From JdFR-22 sp964534325 (GTDB lineage Archaea > Halobacteriota > Archaeoglobi > Archaeoglobales > Archaeoglobaceae): a DNA stretch of 64,000 bases. Under the pieces are notes generated by a model, which saw nothing but the letters and a program-made list of their open reading frames with translations, was not told the DNA's origin and made no database searches. Where the stretch lies: positions 5,545 through 69,544 of the forward strand of contig CAZHOR010000015.1 in NCBI GenBank assembly GCA_964534325.1. The letters run 5' to 3'. The first letter of the stretch is position 1, and each line of letters starts with the position of its first letter. Positions 52,407 through 61,100 of the stretch are shown in pieces. Made by a program: the position numbers and the translations under genes.

Positions 52407-53609
52407 TCACCTACGTAGTTTAACCATTGATGGAGAACTCATGTACTCTTCTATTCTTATGAGCTCGTTGAGTTTAGTCAAACGTTCGCTACCCACAACG
52501 CCGGACTTTATTAATTTTGCGTTGAAAGCCACACTGAGATGGGCAATAGCATCATCTTCAGTTTCACCGCTGCGGTGTGAGACCACAACATCGTAATCGT
52601 TGTCTCTGCTCAGCTTAACGGCCTTAAAAGTATCTGTGAGGGTTCCGATCTGGTTGGGCTTTATCAGGACCGAATTAACTGAACCTGAATCAACCCCCAT
52701 CTCGATCCTCTTGATGTTGGTCACGAAGAGGTCGTCTCCACAGACCATGCAGTCCACTGACTTTGTCAATTGTGCAAAACCCTCGAAATCATTTTCCTGG
52801 AGAGGGTCTTCTACAAAAAGGAGATTGTATTTGTCCACCAGCTCACCAATGTATGAGATCTGTTCATCGGGCTTCAATTTCTTGTCTTGATAAACGTAAT
52901 GCTCTCCATCCCAGAGTTCGGTGGCTGCCACATCCGTACCTATTCTTACTTTAGTTCCCAACTCATCTTCAACCTGGTCTATGGCCGTCTGGATTATCTC
53001 GAAGGCCTTCTCATCGCTTATCTGAGCGGCCCATCCACCCTCATCTCCTTTAGCGGTAAAGATACCTTTATTGGTCAGCTCTTTCTTGATCTGCTTGTGT
53101 ACACGTGTATTGGTCATCTGAGCATCAAAGAAGGTCTCTGCACCCACAGGGATTATGAGGAACTCCTGGATATTTGTGCCTGCTGCATGAGCACCACCGC
53201 CGATCACGTTACCCAGTGGATATGGCAGCTCACTGGCAAAGGCTCCCCCCAGATAGTGGTATAGGGGAAGTCCCAGATAGTTTGCAGCTGCTTTGGCACA
53301 TGCAAGGCTGGCGGTTATGGCAAAATTACCGCCTACTTCGGAGAAGTTCTCTGTTCCGTCGGCTTCTCTTAAGGCTGCATCAATAGTGCTCTGGTCAAAG
53401 ATGCTCATCCCCACCAGAGCTCTGGCTACTTTGTCTTCAACTTCTCCATACCTGTAGGGGTCCACAACTATGGCTTCTTCGCTGCCTGTTGAAGCCCCAC
53501 TGGGGGCTATAGAGCTTGCTCCGGAGTCAGGGGTCAGGATCTCGCACTCAACGGTCTCATTCCCCCTACTGTCAAAAACAACCCTGTAGAGCACGTCTTC
53601 GATTATCAT
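52407..53609 (-). CDS. eno: Enolase
   Basis: A 400-residue enolase interconverting 2-phosphoglycerate and phosphoenolpyruvate. The N-terminal VFDSRGNETVECEI, GDEGGWAAQISDE (catalytic Glu region), VCGDDLFVTN, LIKPNQIGTLTDT (catalytic Lys) and SHRSGETEDD are present. It is shorter than the usual 410-430 residues, mainly near the start. Its position between rpoK and rpsB is the normal archaeal order. Confidence 0.93.
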   Translation of the reverse strand: MIIEDVLYRVVFDSRGNETVECEILTPDSGASSIAPSGASTGSEEAIVVDPYRYGEVEDKVARALVGMSIFDQSTIDAALREADGTENFSEVGGNFAITASLACAKAAANYLGLPLYHYLGGAFASELPYPLGNVIGGGAHAAGTNIQEFLIIPVGAETFFDAQMTNTRVHKQIKKELTNKGIFTAKGDEGGWAAQISDEKAFEIIQTAIDQVEDELGTKVRIGTDVAATELWDGEHYVYQDKKLKPDEQISYIGELVDKYNLLFVEDPLQENDFEGFAQLTKSVDCMVCGDDLFVTNIKRIEMGVDSGSVNSVLIKPNQIGTLTDTFKAVKLSRDNDYDVVVSHRSGETEDDAIAHLSVAFNAKLIKSGVVGSERLTKLNELIRIEEYMSSPSMVKLRR

Positions 53610-53624
53610 TTATCCTTTCACTCC

Positions 53625-53867
53625 TCAAAAATAATCTGAATTTTGAAGCCATACGAAACTATCACTTTTTCTTTTGACGGTGATGGGTATCGCTCTTTTC
53701 TCGAACTCCTCAAGAGCTGTCTCCATTGGCCCTCCACTACCAGTGCTCTCGATAAGCACTGGAGCTCCCATAGCGATCTGGAGGGCTCTAGACCCGATTA
53801 TTCTTGCTTTTTCAAAACGAGTATATTCAAACGGAAATGATCTTTCTTTTTTTGTTTTTGAGGCCAT
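53625..53867 (-). CDS. rpoK: DNA-directed RNA polymerase subunit K
   Basis: An 80-residue RPB6/omega homologue. YTRFEKARIIGSRALQIAMG followed by APVLI (about residues 15-39) is diagnostic. It stabilises the polymerase clamp region. tRNA-Pro lies between it and rpoN. Confidence 0.95.
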   Translation of the reverse strand: MASKTKKERSFPFEYTRFEKARIIGSRALQIAMGAPVLIESTGSGGPMETALEEFEKRAIPITVKRKSDSFVWLQNSDYF

Positions 53868-53891
53868 TTTCCCACTCCTTTATTTAACTAA

Positions 53892-53965
53892 TGGGGCCGC
53901 CGAGATTTGAACTCGGGTAACGGCGTCCCGAACGCCGAAGGATGACCAGGCTACCTTACGGCCCC
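53892..53965 (-). tRNA. tRNA-Pro (anticodon CGG)
   Basis: Acceptor GGGGCCG/CGGCCCC with A73, anticodon stem CGGCG/CGCCG around loop TTCGGGA, and T arm with GTTCAAATC give a regular cloverleaf. No CCA is encoded and no intron is seen. Its first 15 bases are also the last five codons, including the stop, of rpoN, so one transcript must be cut for the tRNA and would truncate the message. Confidence 0.95.
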
Positions 53966-54151
53966 GTGGAAGCGTGCGAACTCCTTAATCACTGACTTGT
54001 GAGTAAGGAACATCCTTCTGCAGCAATATCTTTCAATTCCGAGCTCATTAAGAGCTTCACCAGGACTCTTACCTTCTCTGAGCTTGTCCTGATACGGCTC
54101 CCAGTTCTGGGCAATAACGCTTCCACAGGTAAAACATCTGATAGGGAACAT
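53951..54151 (-). CDS. rpoN: DNA-directed RNA polymerase subunit N
   Basis: A 66-residue RPB10 homologue with MFPIRCFTCGSVIAQNWEPY at the start and RYCCRRMFLTHKSVI, giving the four zinc ligands CxxC and CC. AGGTGATATTC precedes ATG 54151. The C-terminus HGAVR and the stop codon lie inside tRNA-Pro (15-base overlap). Confidence 0.95.
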   Translation of the reverse strand: MFPIRCFTCGSVIAQNWEPYQDKLREGKSPGEALNELGIERYCCRRMFLTHKSVIKEFARFHGAVR

Positions 54152-54156
54152 GAATA

Positions 54157-54555
54157 TCACCTATATGAGGTCTGCTTCTTCTGCCTTGCTCCTTTGCCGC
54201 CCTGTTTCTTGCTCTCTTTTCTCCTGACGTCGTTGACCAGTAGAGTCCTATCGTAATCGAGAAAAGCCTTCCTCAATTCTTCGTCATTGCTCCAGCCGTA
54301 GAGAGCTCTGGCAATAGCTGTTCTGGTGGCTTCAGCCTGACCCATAATGCCGCCGCCGTTGGAGTTTACGCTGATATCGACCTTATCGGACACTCCTCTG
54401 GCTATCAGCAGCGGCTCGCTGATGAATGTCCTGACCATCTCCGGCTCCACAATTTCCAGAGGCATCTTGTTGACCCTGACCCGTCCTTTTCCGGGCTTTA
54501 TGGTCGCTCTGGCAATGGCAGTCTTTCTCTTACCGCTGGTGACCAGGACCTTCAT
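54157..54555 (-). CDS. rps9: 30S ribosomal protein S9 (uS9)
   Basis: A 132-residue uS9 with SGKRKTAIARATIKPGKGRV at the start, NSNGGGIMGQAEATRTAIAR mid-protein, and the basic tail ending QKKQTSYR, whose last Arg reaches the ribosomal P site. It overlaps rpl13 by four bases. Confidence 0.97.
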   Translation of the reverse strand: MKVLVTSGKRKTAIARATIKPGKGRVRVNKMPLEIVEPEMVRTFISEPLLIARGVSDKVDISVNSNGGGIMGQAEATRTAIARALYGWSNDEELRKAFLDYDRTLLVNDVRRKESKKQGGKGARQKKQTSYR

Positions 54556-55019
54556 GATACCACCTTGCTTCCCAGATACTTGCTGACCTCACCCAGAGTC
54601 ACGTATCGGTCAGTCTTGGATACCTTCTCCATCAAAGCATCATCAATGCGCTCAAATTGCATGTCTTTCAGTTCTTCTGGGACACCTATAAAAACTTTAA
54701 GTCCCTTAAAAGCTTCCCTACCTCTTCTGCTCTTCCAGGGAAGCATTCCTCTTACAGTTCTCTTGAAGATGTTCTCAGGATGTTTGGGGAAATAAGGGCC
54801 GCTCTCCTGACTGCCCCTTTCACTCTTCTCAATATACTTGTTCAAGTTCATGGACCTTTGACCGGTTATGACCGCCTTTTCGGCGTTAACTATAACAATA
54901 TTCTCTCCGTTGACCAATCTCTTGGCGATCTTACTGGATAACCTCCCCAGTATGTGACCTTTAGCATCGATCACGGTATAATCTTCATCGCCCAGTATTC
55001 TTCTCACATTAACCGACAT
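54552..55019 (-). CDS. rpl13: 50S ribosomal protein L13 (uL13)
   Basis: A 155-residue uL13 with VIDAKGHILGRLSSKIAKRL (about residues 17-36), ENIVIVNAEKAVITG and TVRGMLPWKSRRGREAFKGL. GAGGTGA is the ribosome site. Second gene of the operon. Confidence 0.97.
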   Translation of the reverse strand: MSVNVRRILGDEDYTVIDAKGHILGRLSSKIAKRLVNGENIVIVNAEKAVITGQRSMNLNKYIEKSERGSQESGPYFPKHPENIFKRTVRGMLPWKSRRGREAFKGLKVFIGVPEELKDMQFERIDDALMEKVSKTDRYVTLGEVSKYLGSKVVS

Positions 55020-55044
55020 CTAATTCACCTCAAAGCATTAAGTA

Positions 55045-55422
55045 TCAAACCATTATTCGTACTCCGGACCCGCTGGGATTCTGCTCTACAAGCTCTCTGA
55101 TGGTCAAGCACTTGCCACCTGACTCCTCGATCTTCCTTCTGGCTGTCTCCGAGAAGGACATGGCAGCAACATTAACTACTCTGGAGAACTCTCCTCCACC
55201 AAGGACCTTGCCCGGCACCAGCACCACTTCGTTATCACTTGTATGTTTCTGTATCTTGGATAGATTGATCTCAGCGTGATTCTTTCTCGAATTTGCCAGC
55301 TTCTTGGCTACGTCTTTCCATATAGGGGCATCTTTTTTGGCATTACCATCCAGCAGTTCATCTATTAACCTGATGAGATTTGGATTACTTTTCCTGTTCT
55401 GAAGTTTTCTTACTCTGCTCAT
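55045..55422 (-). CDS. rpl18e: 50S ribosomal protein L18e (eL18)
   Basis: A 125-residue eL18 with RKSNPNLIRLIDELL at the start, PIWKDVAKKLANSRKNHAEI mid-protein, and VVLVPGKVLGGGEFSRVVNV then VAAMSFSETARRKIEESGGK. It is the first gene of the rpl18e-rpl13-rps9-rpoN-rpoK-eno-rpsB operon; rpoD, often upstream, is absent here. Confidence 0.97.
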   Translation of the reverse strand: MSRVRKLQNRKSNPNLIRLIDELLDGNAKKDAPIWKDVAKKLANSRKNHAEINLSKIQKHTSDNEVVLVPGKVLGGGEFSRVVNVAAMSFSETARRKIEESGGKCLTIRELVEQNPSGSGVRIMV

Positions 55423-55500
55423 GTTTATTCCCTCTGATTTTGTTAATTTGAGGGGGTTGAAAATTTCACCCCTTTGATTTTGATGAGGGTTTCGGAAGGA

Positions 55501-55510
55501 TATTTAAAAG
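55501..55510 (-). promoter_or_regulatory. TATA-like box for the ribosomal protein operon
   Basis: CTTTTAAATA on the minus strand lies about 80 bases before rpl18e, predicting an untranslated leader of about 55-60 bases, in contrast to the leaderless pattern of other operons here. Confidence 0.45.
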
Positions 55511-55712
55511 TAACTCTAAACTTAATTCACGACCACATCAGATTGATATGAAATCCAGTGATAGCCAACCTTTCTGTGGGTGAACTGAAATTCTTTTAAT
55601 TTTCACCGGGTTTATATGTGCATACTTCAGTTACAGCATTTTAGAAGGGCTACTTGATTACAGTGTTCGGCGCTTAAGCACGCTGACCATTCTCTTACCT
55701 TTATATATAATT

Positions 55713-56707
55713 TTATACTGGGTACCTGTCTTCTCCGATGGGGTCTTCTCTGGTGTACAGCTTAAGACACATTTGACACTGGTAGAAGAGGTCTCTGGAG
55801 TAAAAGGACTCCCGGAATCTCTTGTACTCTTTTTTCTTCCAGATATCGAATATGGATTCCCGACCAACATTTCCGAAGCTCAATCTCTTGAAGGACCGCT
55901 CCTTACCCATAGCCATATAAGTGGCACCGGAAACCGGCATATCGGTGAACACACAGGGTGAGACCTCGCCATCACCGGCGACTACCAGAGAAGAAAAAAC
56001 ATTTTCCGTGCACAGTGGGGCTGGCTTACCCGGGTGGACCAGAGTGTAGTGGAGCTCCACTCCACGGTTTTTGCATTCTTTTTTGACAGTGTGCAGTTTG
56101 TTCTTTAGTCCTTCATACTCTCTTTCGTCTTGAGGGATCAGGGTTTCCTCTTGAAGCTCTGGGGAGGGAACAAAGGTGAGAGTGCTAACTACTACCTGAT
56201 CAACACCCAGACCACTCACGAATTCGGGGAGACGTTCAAGGTCGTCAACTCCGGAGCGCAACAGCATGTATGCGATATGAATGGCCGGCTTTTTACTTCC
56301 CTGGGCATCCTTCTCTTCATTCAGCCTTTTTATGGCATCAACTACTTTTTCCAGTTTGGTGCCTTTACGGATAACATCGTTCTTCTCGTCCATTCCCGCG
56401 AGTGAAAATCCTATAATATCGATACTGGACTTGACCAGTTTCTCGATCTTCTCATCATTCAGCAGCGTGCCATTGGTTGGGTCCCTACTGTGCTTCCTGG
56501 CTTTTTGGCCACATCTATCATCTCGAAGATGTTGGGGTGGAGGAAGGGCTCTCTCCATCCCTGAAGGTAAACGATTTGAGCGTTCTTGAAGGCAGGCGGG
56601 ATCTTGTTGAACACCTCAATTGACATATGGTTCTTGGGCCACAGGTCTCTGTAAACTGTGCATGGGCAATAATTGCAGCTGGCGTTGCAGTGAGAGGTGA
56701 TTTCCAC
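55713..56707 (-). pseudogene. Radical SAM/SPASM protein with a one-base deletion
   Basis: The first part starts at GTG 56707 with VEITSHCNASCNYCPC, the CxxxCxxC radical SAM motif, and the rest (TNGTLLNDEKIEKLVKSSID onward, ending with a SPASM-like QCQMC) is in another frame. The join is near 56478: the minus strand reads GGG ACC CA ACC AAT GGC, and adding one base before CA restores VGTTTNGTLL, the family consensus. The gene is otherwise intact, so this is a recent mutation or a sequencing error. The N-terminus is short for the family; ITKFDSIQ is encoded just upstream without a start codon. Confidence 0.8.
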
Positions 56708-56952
56708 CTGAATCGAATCAAATTTAGTGATAACAAAGAATCCAGTAATTTAACCATGGTCAATCCCCCACTTAGTTTATGTGCTGTTTTTTTGATGGGA
56801 TTAATAAGGATATTGACCTTCGATTTTAAATAATTACGTCCAACCTTATAAGAACCTAAACTGTTGAATTGTTTTTCTTAGGTGTGGCTAAGTGATTGAG
56901 GTCTATCCTTAATAATCAAAATTCTTATTAAATCAACTACTCATTATGACGT
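56708..56952. other. Divergent promoter region of the radical SAM and mrp genes
   Basis: AT-rich sequence; the only clear signal is the TATA-like CTTATTAAAT at 56924-56933, about 25 bases before the mrp ATG at 56953. Confidence 0.5.
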
Positions 56953-57711
56953 ATGAAGAAAATAGCAGTGATGAGCGGTAAAGGCGGTGTGGGTAAAAGC
57001 ACCGTAGCAACAAACCTTGCTTTCGCACTAGCTCGAGACTATAAGACAGGATTATTTGATGCAGATATTCACGGCCCGAGCATTCCTCAAATGCTGGGAC
57101 TTACTGACGTTAGAGGCCTTGCACAGTCAGAGGAAGAAGGTAGATACGAGCCGGTCACCATCAGGAATCTCAAGGTTTTCTCCATTGGGTTCTTGCTCCC
57201 CTCATCGGATTCACCCGTTATCTGGAGAGGTCCGGTGAAGCACGGGTTCATAAAACAGGGTATCGAGCAGGTAGATTGGGATGCGGATTATCTGGTGATA
57301 GATCTACCTCCAGGTACGGGAGACGAAGCGATCAGCGTGATGCAGGTTGCCAAGCCGGATGGAGTGGTTGCAGTAACTTCTCCTCAGAAGATTGCTTATG
57401 GGGAGGTTAAGAAAGCCATAAACTTCGCCAAGCAGACGGATGTTCCGGTCATAGGAGTAGTAGAGAATATGTCGGGAATGATCTGTCCTCACTGTGGAAA
57501 GGTGATCGATGTCTTCGGTAAGGGTGGAGGACAAAAGCTGGCGGAGGAAATGAAGATCCCGTTCCTCGGCTCCATACCCCTCAACCCTGAAGTGTCGGAT
57601 AGCGGTGAAAAAGGTAAGCCCATGGTGGAGCTGGGAGGTAAAGCGTCCGAGATATTCGATGAGCTGACCAAGAAAATACTGAATCAACTGGAGAAGGAGG
57701 TTACAGCATGA
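56953..57711 (+). CDS. Mrp/NBP35-type iron-sulfur cluster carrier ATPase
   Basis: A 252-residue ParA-type P-loop ATPase with the deviant Walker A GKGGVGKST (about residues 8-16), FDADIHGPSIPQMLG, DYLVIDLPPGTGDE and the C-terminal ICPHCG pair (CxxC) that holds a bridging cluster. It carries 4Fe-4S clusters to apoproteins. A NifX-like protein overlaps by four bases. Confidence 0.93.
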   Translation: MKKIAVMSGKGGVGKSTVATNLAFALARDYKTGLFDADIHGPSIPQMLGLTDVRGLAQSEEEGRYEPVTIRNLKVFSIGFLLPSSDSPVIWRGPVKHGFIKQGIEQVDWDADYLVIDLPPGTGDEAISVMQVAKPDGVVAVTSPQKIAYGEVKKAINFAKQTDVPVIGVVENMSGMICPHCGKVIDVFGKGGGQKLAEEMKIPFLGSIPLNPEVSDSGEKGKPMVELGGKASEIFDELTKKILNQLEKEVTA

Positions 57712-58067
57712 AGATAGCCATACCAACTGAGCGAGGCGGTGAAGAAGATTATGTGATGGAGCACTTCGGTAGAGCCCCTACATTCACCGTTTACGACTCT
57801 GAAACGGGAGAAGTAAGTGTCATAAAGAACACTAGCGACCACATGGGCGGTTCAGGCAAACCACCCGAACTTCTGGCCAGCAACGGAATTGACGTGGTCA
57901 TATGCTCCAATCTGGGGCCCAAAGCCGTAACGATGTTCGAGCAACTGGGCATCAAAGTTTACAGATACCCCGGCAGCTCCAGGGTCAAGGATTTGATCAA
58001 ACTGCTGAAAGAGGGCCAGCTCTCGGAAGCAGACCTCGACAGCGCCTGCCAGGAGCACAAACACTAG
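57708..58067 (+). CDS. NifX/NifB-type (DUF/dinitrogenase FeMo-cofactor-binding) family protein
   Basis: A 119-residue protein with MKIAIPTERGG..., EHFGRAPTFTVYD and the VVICSNLGPKAVTMFEQLGI signature of the dinitrogenase iron-molybdenum cofactor domain. Without other nif genes, a role in Fe-S cluster handling with Mrp is more likely than nitrogen fixation. ATG overlaps the mrp stop. Confidence 0.88.
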   Translation: MKIAIPTERGGEEDYVMEHFGRAPTFTVYDSETGEVSVIKNTSDHMGGSGKPPELLASNGIDVVICSNLGPKAVTMFEQLGIKVYRYPGSSRVKDLIKLLKEGQLSEADLDSACQEHKH

Positions 58068-58070
58068 AAT

Positions 58071-58092
58071 CTTTTTTCTCACTCTTTCTTTT
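58071..58092 (+). terminator. T-rich terminator after the mrp operon
   Basis: Two to three T tracts begin four bases after the stop codon, matching archaeal oligo-T termination. Confidence 0.5.
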
Positions 58093-58123
58093 AAATGGAA
58101 AAAGTTGAAAACTTTTTAAACCT

Positions 58124-59152
58124 TTATTTTAGCATCTTCGGGACGCTTTCATCGTAGGGAGGGTAGGCCACTCCTTTCTCGGTTATCAATGCCGTCACGT
58201 ATCTTAAGGGAGTGGGGTCGAAGGCCGGGTTATAGACATTGACGTTATCAGGAGCTATCTTGCAGTTCTGGCACTTCACATGGCAGTAGGTCAGCTCCTC
58301 CGGAGCCCTCTCCTCAATCTTGACCTCGCTCATGCTCCTGCTCCAGTCGAAAGTGGTCACCGGTGCGGCAACGTAGAAGGGGACAGAGTTCTCCTTTGCC
58401 ACCACGGAAACAGTATATGTTCCGATCTTGTTGAAGACCGCATCATTAACGATCCTATCAGCTCCCACTACCACGCAGTCTATCAGATTTTTTTGCATCA
58501 CTATTCCGGACATGCTGTCGGTTATCAGGGTGACATCTATTCCTTCCTGCATCATTTCCCACGTGGTCAGCCGGGAACCCTGGTTCAGGGGTCTGGTCTC
58601 GCAGGCATAGACCTTGATATCCTTCCCTTCTTTCACTGCACTCCTTATCACTCCCAGAGCAGTTCCCCACTCCACGGTGGCCAGGCTGCCCGCATTACAG
58701 TAGGTGAGGACGGTATCACCATCCTTGAGCAGTTCAGCTCCATTATCGCCTATGGCTTTATTCCGTTTAGCATCCTCATCTGCTATTCTCTCGGCCTCTT
58801 TAAGTGCCAATTCCCTGATATGTTCTATATTTTCTCCTTCCAGTGCTTTATTGAGCACTCTGTTGATGCCATAGGATAAATTAACTGCAGTAGGGCGAGT
58901 GGAATCCAGATATTTGGCTGATCCCTTCATAAATTCCTTTAACTCCTCTACAGAAGTGGCCTCTTTCTGGTGGGCCGCCAGAGCCACCCCATAAGCTCCT
59001 GAAGCTTCCAGAGCAGGGGCACCTCTAACGGATAATCTCTTTATTGCTTCTGCCAGCTCTTCTACAGTATCACAGTCCATTATCTCGAATTTGTCGGGTA
59101 AAAGGGTCTGATCGATCAGCTTTACACCATCGTCCCAGTAAATGGTCCTCAT
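58124..59152 (-). CDS. mtnA: S-methyl-5-thioribose-1-phosphate isomerase (or ribose-1,5-bisphosphate isomerase-like)
   Basis: A 342-residue aIF2B-like isomerase. The catalytic Cys is in TYCNAGSLATVEWGTALGVI (about residues 150-168) and the Asp in VVGADRIVNDAVFNKIGTY (about 231-249). RLSVRGAPALEASGAYGVAL fits MtnA. In methionine salvage it isomerises MTR-1-P; archaeal relatives use other aldose-1-phosphates, so substrate is not certain. Confidence 0.9.
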   Translation of the reverse strand: MRTIYWDDGVKLIDQTLLPDKFEIMDCDTVEELAEAIKRLSVRGAPALEASGAYGVALAAHQKEATSVEELKEFMKGSAKYLDSTRPTAVNLSYGINRVLNKALEGENIEHIRELALKEAERIADEDAKRNKAIGDNGAELLKDGDTVLTYCNAGSLATVEWGTALGVIRSAVKEGKDIKVYACETRPLNQGSRLTTWEMMQEGIDVTLITDSMSGIVMQKNLIDCVVVGADRIVNDAVFNKIGTYTVSVVAKENSVPFYVAAPVTTFDWSRSMSEVKIEERAPEELTYCHVKCQNCKIAPDNVNVYNPAFDPTPLRYVTALITEKGVAYPPYDESVPKMLK

Positions 59153-59248
59153 AAACCTGCCCAGGTGAGTTGATTATAAATTTTTAACCTTAATTCCCAA
59201 TTTGGCGATAATTCACTTAGATGCATTAAAACTTGATAAAGCTAAATA

Positions 59249-59257
59249 TTTTTAAGC
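59249..59257 (+). promoter_or_regulatory. TATA-like box for purB
   Basis: TTTTTAAGC is centred 26 bases before ATG 59279; this ATG rather than the TTG at 59276 is therefore the likely leaderless start. Confidence 0.5.
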
Positions 59258-59278
59258 TATTGTTCAAAATCAGAGTTG

Positions 59279-60616
59279 ATGATTGTCCATCCTATTGATT
59301 ATCGGTATGGCACTCCTCAAATGAAGAGGATATGGTCGGAGGAGAGCAAGATTAAGCGGATGATTAGGGTTGAGATGGCTATTCTCAAAGTGCTGGCCCG
59401 CAGAGGCTATGTGGATATCTCCACCGTGGAGGAAGCTAAAAGGGAGTCGCTGGATATCAGTGCTGACAGGGTGAGGGAGATCGAGAACGAGATAAAGCAC
59501 GATATTATGGCTCTGGTAAAAGCTATTTCAGAGGTCTCAGGTGAAGCATCCCGGTGGGTTCACTTCGGAGCGACTTCCAATGACATCATTGATACTGCAA
59601 CCGCTACCCAGCTCAGGGACTCTCTCAAAGTTCTGGAATCAAAGATCAGGAAGCTGCTCAGTCTCTTATCTCAGAAGGCAGAGGAGTACAGGGATGTGGT
59701 GTGTTTGGGCAGGACACACGGCCAGCCGGCTTTACCCACCACCTACGGTTTCAGGTTCGCTATCTGGGCTTCTGAGGTGGGAAGACATTATATCCGCCTT
59801 CAGCAGTTGAGGGAGCGGCTGCTGGTGGGGATCTTCAGTGGGGCAGTTGGTACTCAGGCATCGCTGGGTGAAGAAGGTCTGGAGCTTGAAGAGGACGTTA
59901 TGAGGATGCTGGGGCTGAAGCCTGCGGTGGTCTCCAGCCAGGTAATCCCCCGGGACATTTACTGTGAATATATTGAGTTCCTGTCCAATGTGGCTACCAC
60001 CTTAGAGAAAATTGCTACAAACTTCAGGGTCCTTCAGAGGGCTGAAGTGGGCGAGATATGGGAGAAGTTCGGCAAAAAGCAGGTGGGGAGCTCCACCATG
60101 CCCCACAAGAGAAATCCCATAGATAGCGAGAATATATGTGGACTGGCCAGGGTGGCGAGAGGTTTTGTGGAGCCCCAGCACCAGAGCGCTATCCTGTGGG
60201 AGGAGAGGGACCTCAGCAACTCTTCAGCCGAAAGAATTACTCTGGTGGAATCCACAGTGCTGGTGGACCACATCCTGGCCAAGATGATTAAGGTTCTGGA
60301 GTCCATGTCACTCGATACGGACAACATTAAGAGGAACCTGGACATGCAGAAGGGGTTGAACTTGAGCGAGGCGGTGATGATGGCTCTCACCAGAAGGGGA
60401 ATGAGCAGGCAGGAAGCGCACGAGCTGATAAGAGAAGCCTCACTGAGAATTACTGCCAATACTACGCTCTATGAAGAGCTTGCCAGCAGCGATGAGGTCA
60501 CCAGATACATCGGCAAAGACGAGTTAAGGGAGATACTCAAGCCTGAGAACTATTTGGGCACCGCCGGTAAGAGGATAGATAGTGTGATTAGATGGGTTAA
60601 TCACCTTCTGGAATAA
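59279..60616 (+). CDS. purB: Adenylosuccinate lyase
   Basis: A 445-residue fumarase/aspartase-superfamily enzyme acting twice in purine synthesis. HFGATSNDIIDTA (about residues 92-104), the catalytic-His region LGRTHGQPALPTTYG (about 142-156) and the signature GSSTMPHKRNPIDSENI (about 271-287) are intact. Length is normal. Confidence 0.96.
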   Translation: MIVHPIDYRYGTPQMKRIWSEESKIKRMIRVEMAILKVLARRGYVDISTVEEAKRESLDISADRVREIENEIKHDIMALVKAISEVSGEASRWVHFGATSNDIIDTATATQLRDSLKVLESKIRKLLSLLSQKAEEYRDVVCLGRTHGQPALPTTYGFRFAIWASEVGRHYIRLQQLRERLLVGIFSGAVGTQASLGEEGLELEEDVMRMLGLKPAVVSSQVIPRDIYCEYIEFLSNVATTLEKIATNFRVLQRAEVGEIWEKFGKKQVGSSTMPHKRNPIDSENICGLARVARGFVEPQHQSAILWEERDLSNSSAERITLVESTVLVDHILAKMIKVLESMSLDTDNIKRNLDMQKGLNLSEAVMMALTRRGMSRQEAHELIREASLRITANTTLYEELASSDEVTRYIGKDELREILKPENYLGTAGKRIDSVIRWVNHLLE

Positions 60617-60695
60617 ACCACAGAAATCACATCATTGTAATAATGATAAAGGTTTTAAGTCTTCAAGTCCATCATTCTCATGTAGGTGATAAAAT

Positions 60696-60884
60696 ATGGT
60701 AAAGATCGTTCACGCACAAACGGTATTAGCAGAACAGGTTCTCAACGAATTAAAGAGCAAAACAGGAGAAATCGCCACCAAGGACGCCATTGCCAGGGCG
60801 GTGGATCATTATTTGTCATGCTCCCACACTCAAGAGGAACCTCTGGAGAGAAGACTGGAAGAAGTCATGAAAAAGAGGGCCTAG
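60696..60884 (+). CDS. DUF5371-like small protein
   Basis: A 62-residue protein, MVKIVHAQTVLAEQVLNELK followed by SKTGEIATKDAIARAVDHYL, with a charged helical tail. The strand-helix-helix pattern resembles ribbon-helix-helix regulators. Related small proteins occur in methanogens and ANME archaea. TAGGTGATAAAAT precedes the ATG. A T-rich tract at 60915-60940 may terminate it. Confidence 0.65.
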   Translation: MVKIVHAQTVLAEQVLNELKSKTGEIATKDAIARAVDHYLSCSHTQEEPLERRLEEVMKKRA

Positions 60885-60914
60885 CGGCAGGTTTTGACTT
60901 ACGCCACATAAACT

Positions 60915-60940
60915 CTATTCTTTTTAATTTTCCCATTTTC
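60915..60940 (+). terminator. T-rich terminator after the DUF5371-like gene
   Basis: Successive T tracts about 30 bases past the stop codon, before the promoter of the homocysteine operon. Confidence 0.4.
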
Positions 60941-61068
60941 GTTACCTTTTTATTGCCAGTTTCCTACCTTACTCTTTCTATCCCCCACTGGTATGGCCAT
61001 TATTGTAGGGAAATGTAGGTCTGGAAAAAATTATTATTCGTAATATTTCGAACTCCAAAAATTAGTAA

Positions 61069-61079
61069 TATTTATATAC
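61069..61079 (+). promoter_or_regulatory. TATA-like box for the homocysteine operon
   Basis: AATATTTATAT is centred about 27 bases before GTG 61101, consistent with a leaderless transcript. Confidence 0.55.
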
Positions 61080-61100
61080 AGTGAAAAAGTTCCACCCCAC

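Noticed and set aside
57708..58067. NifX-like protein taken as evidence of nitrogen fixation
   Set aside because: The family is common beside Mrp in non-fixing anaerobes and no nif structural gene is in the window.
58280..58879. 199-codon plus-strand frame opposite mtnA
   Set aside because: Antisense to an intact, motif-complete enzyme, with no promoter or ribosome site.
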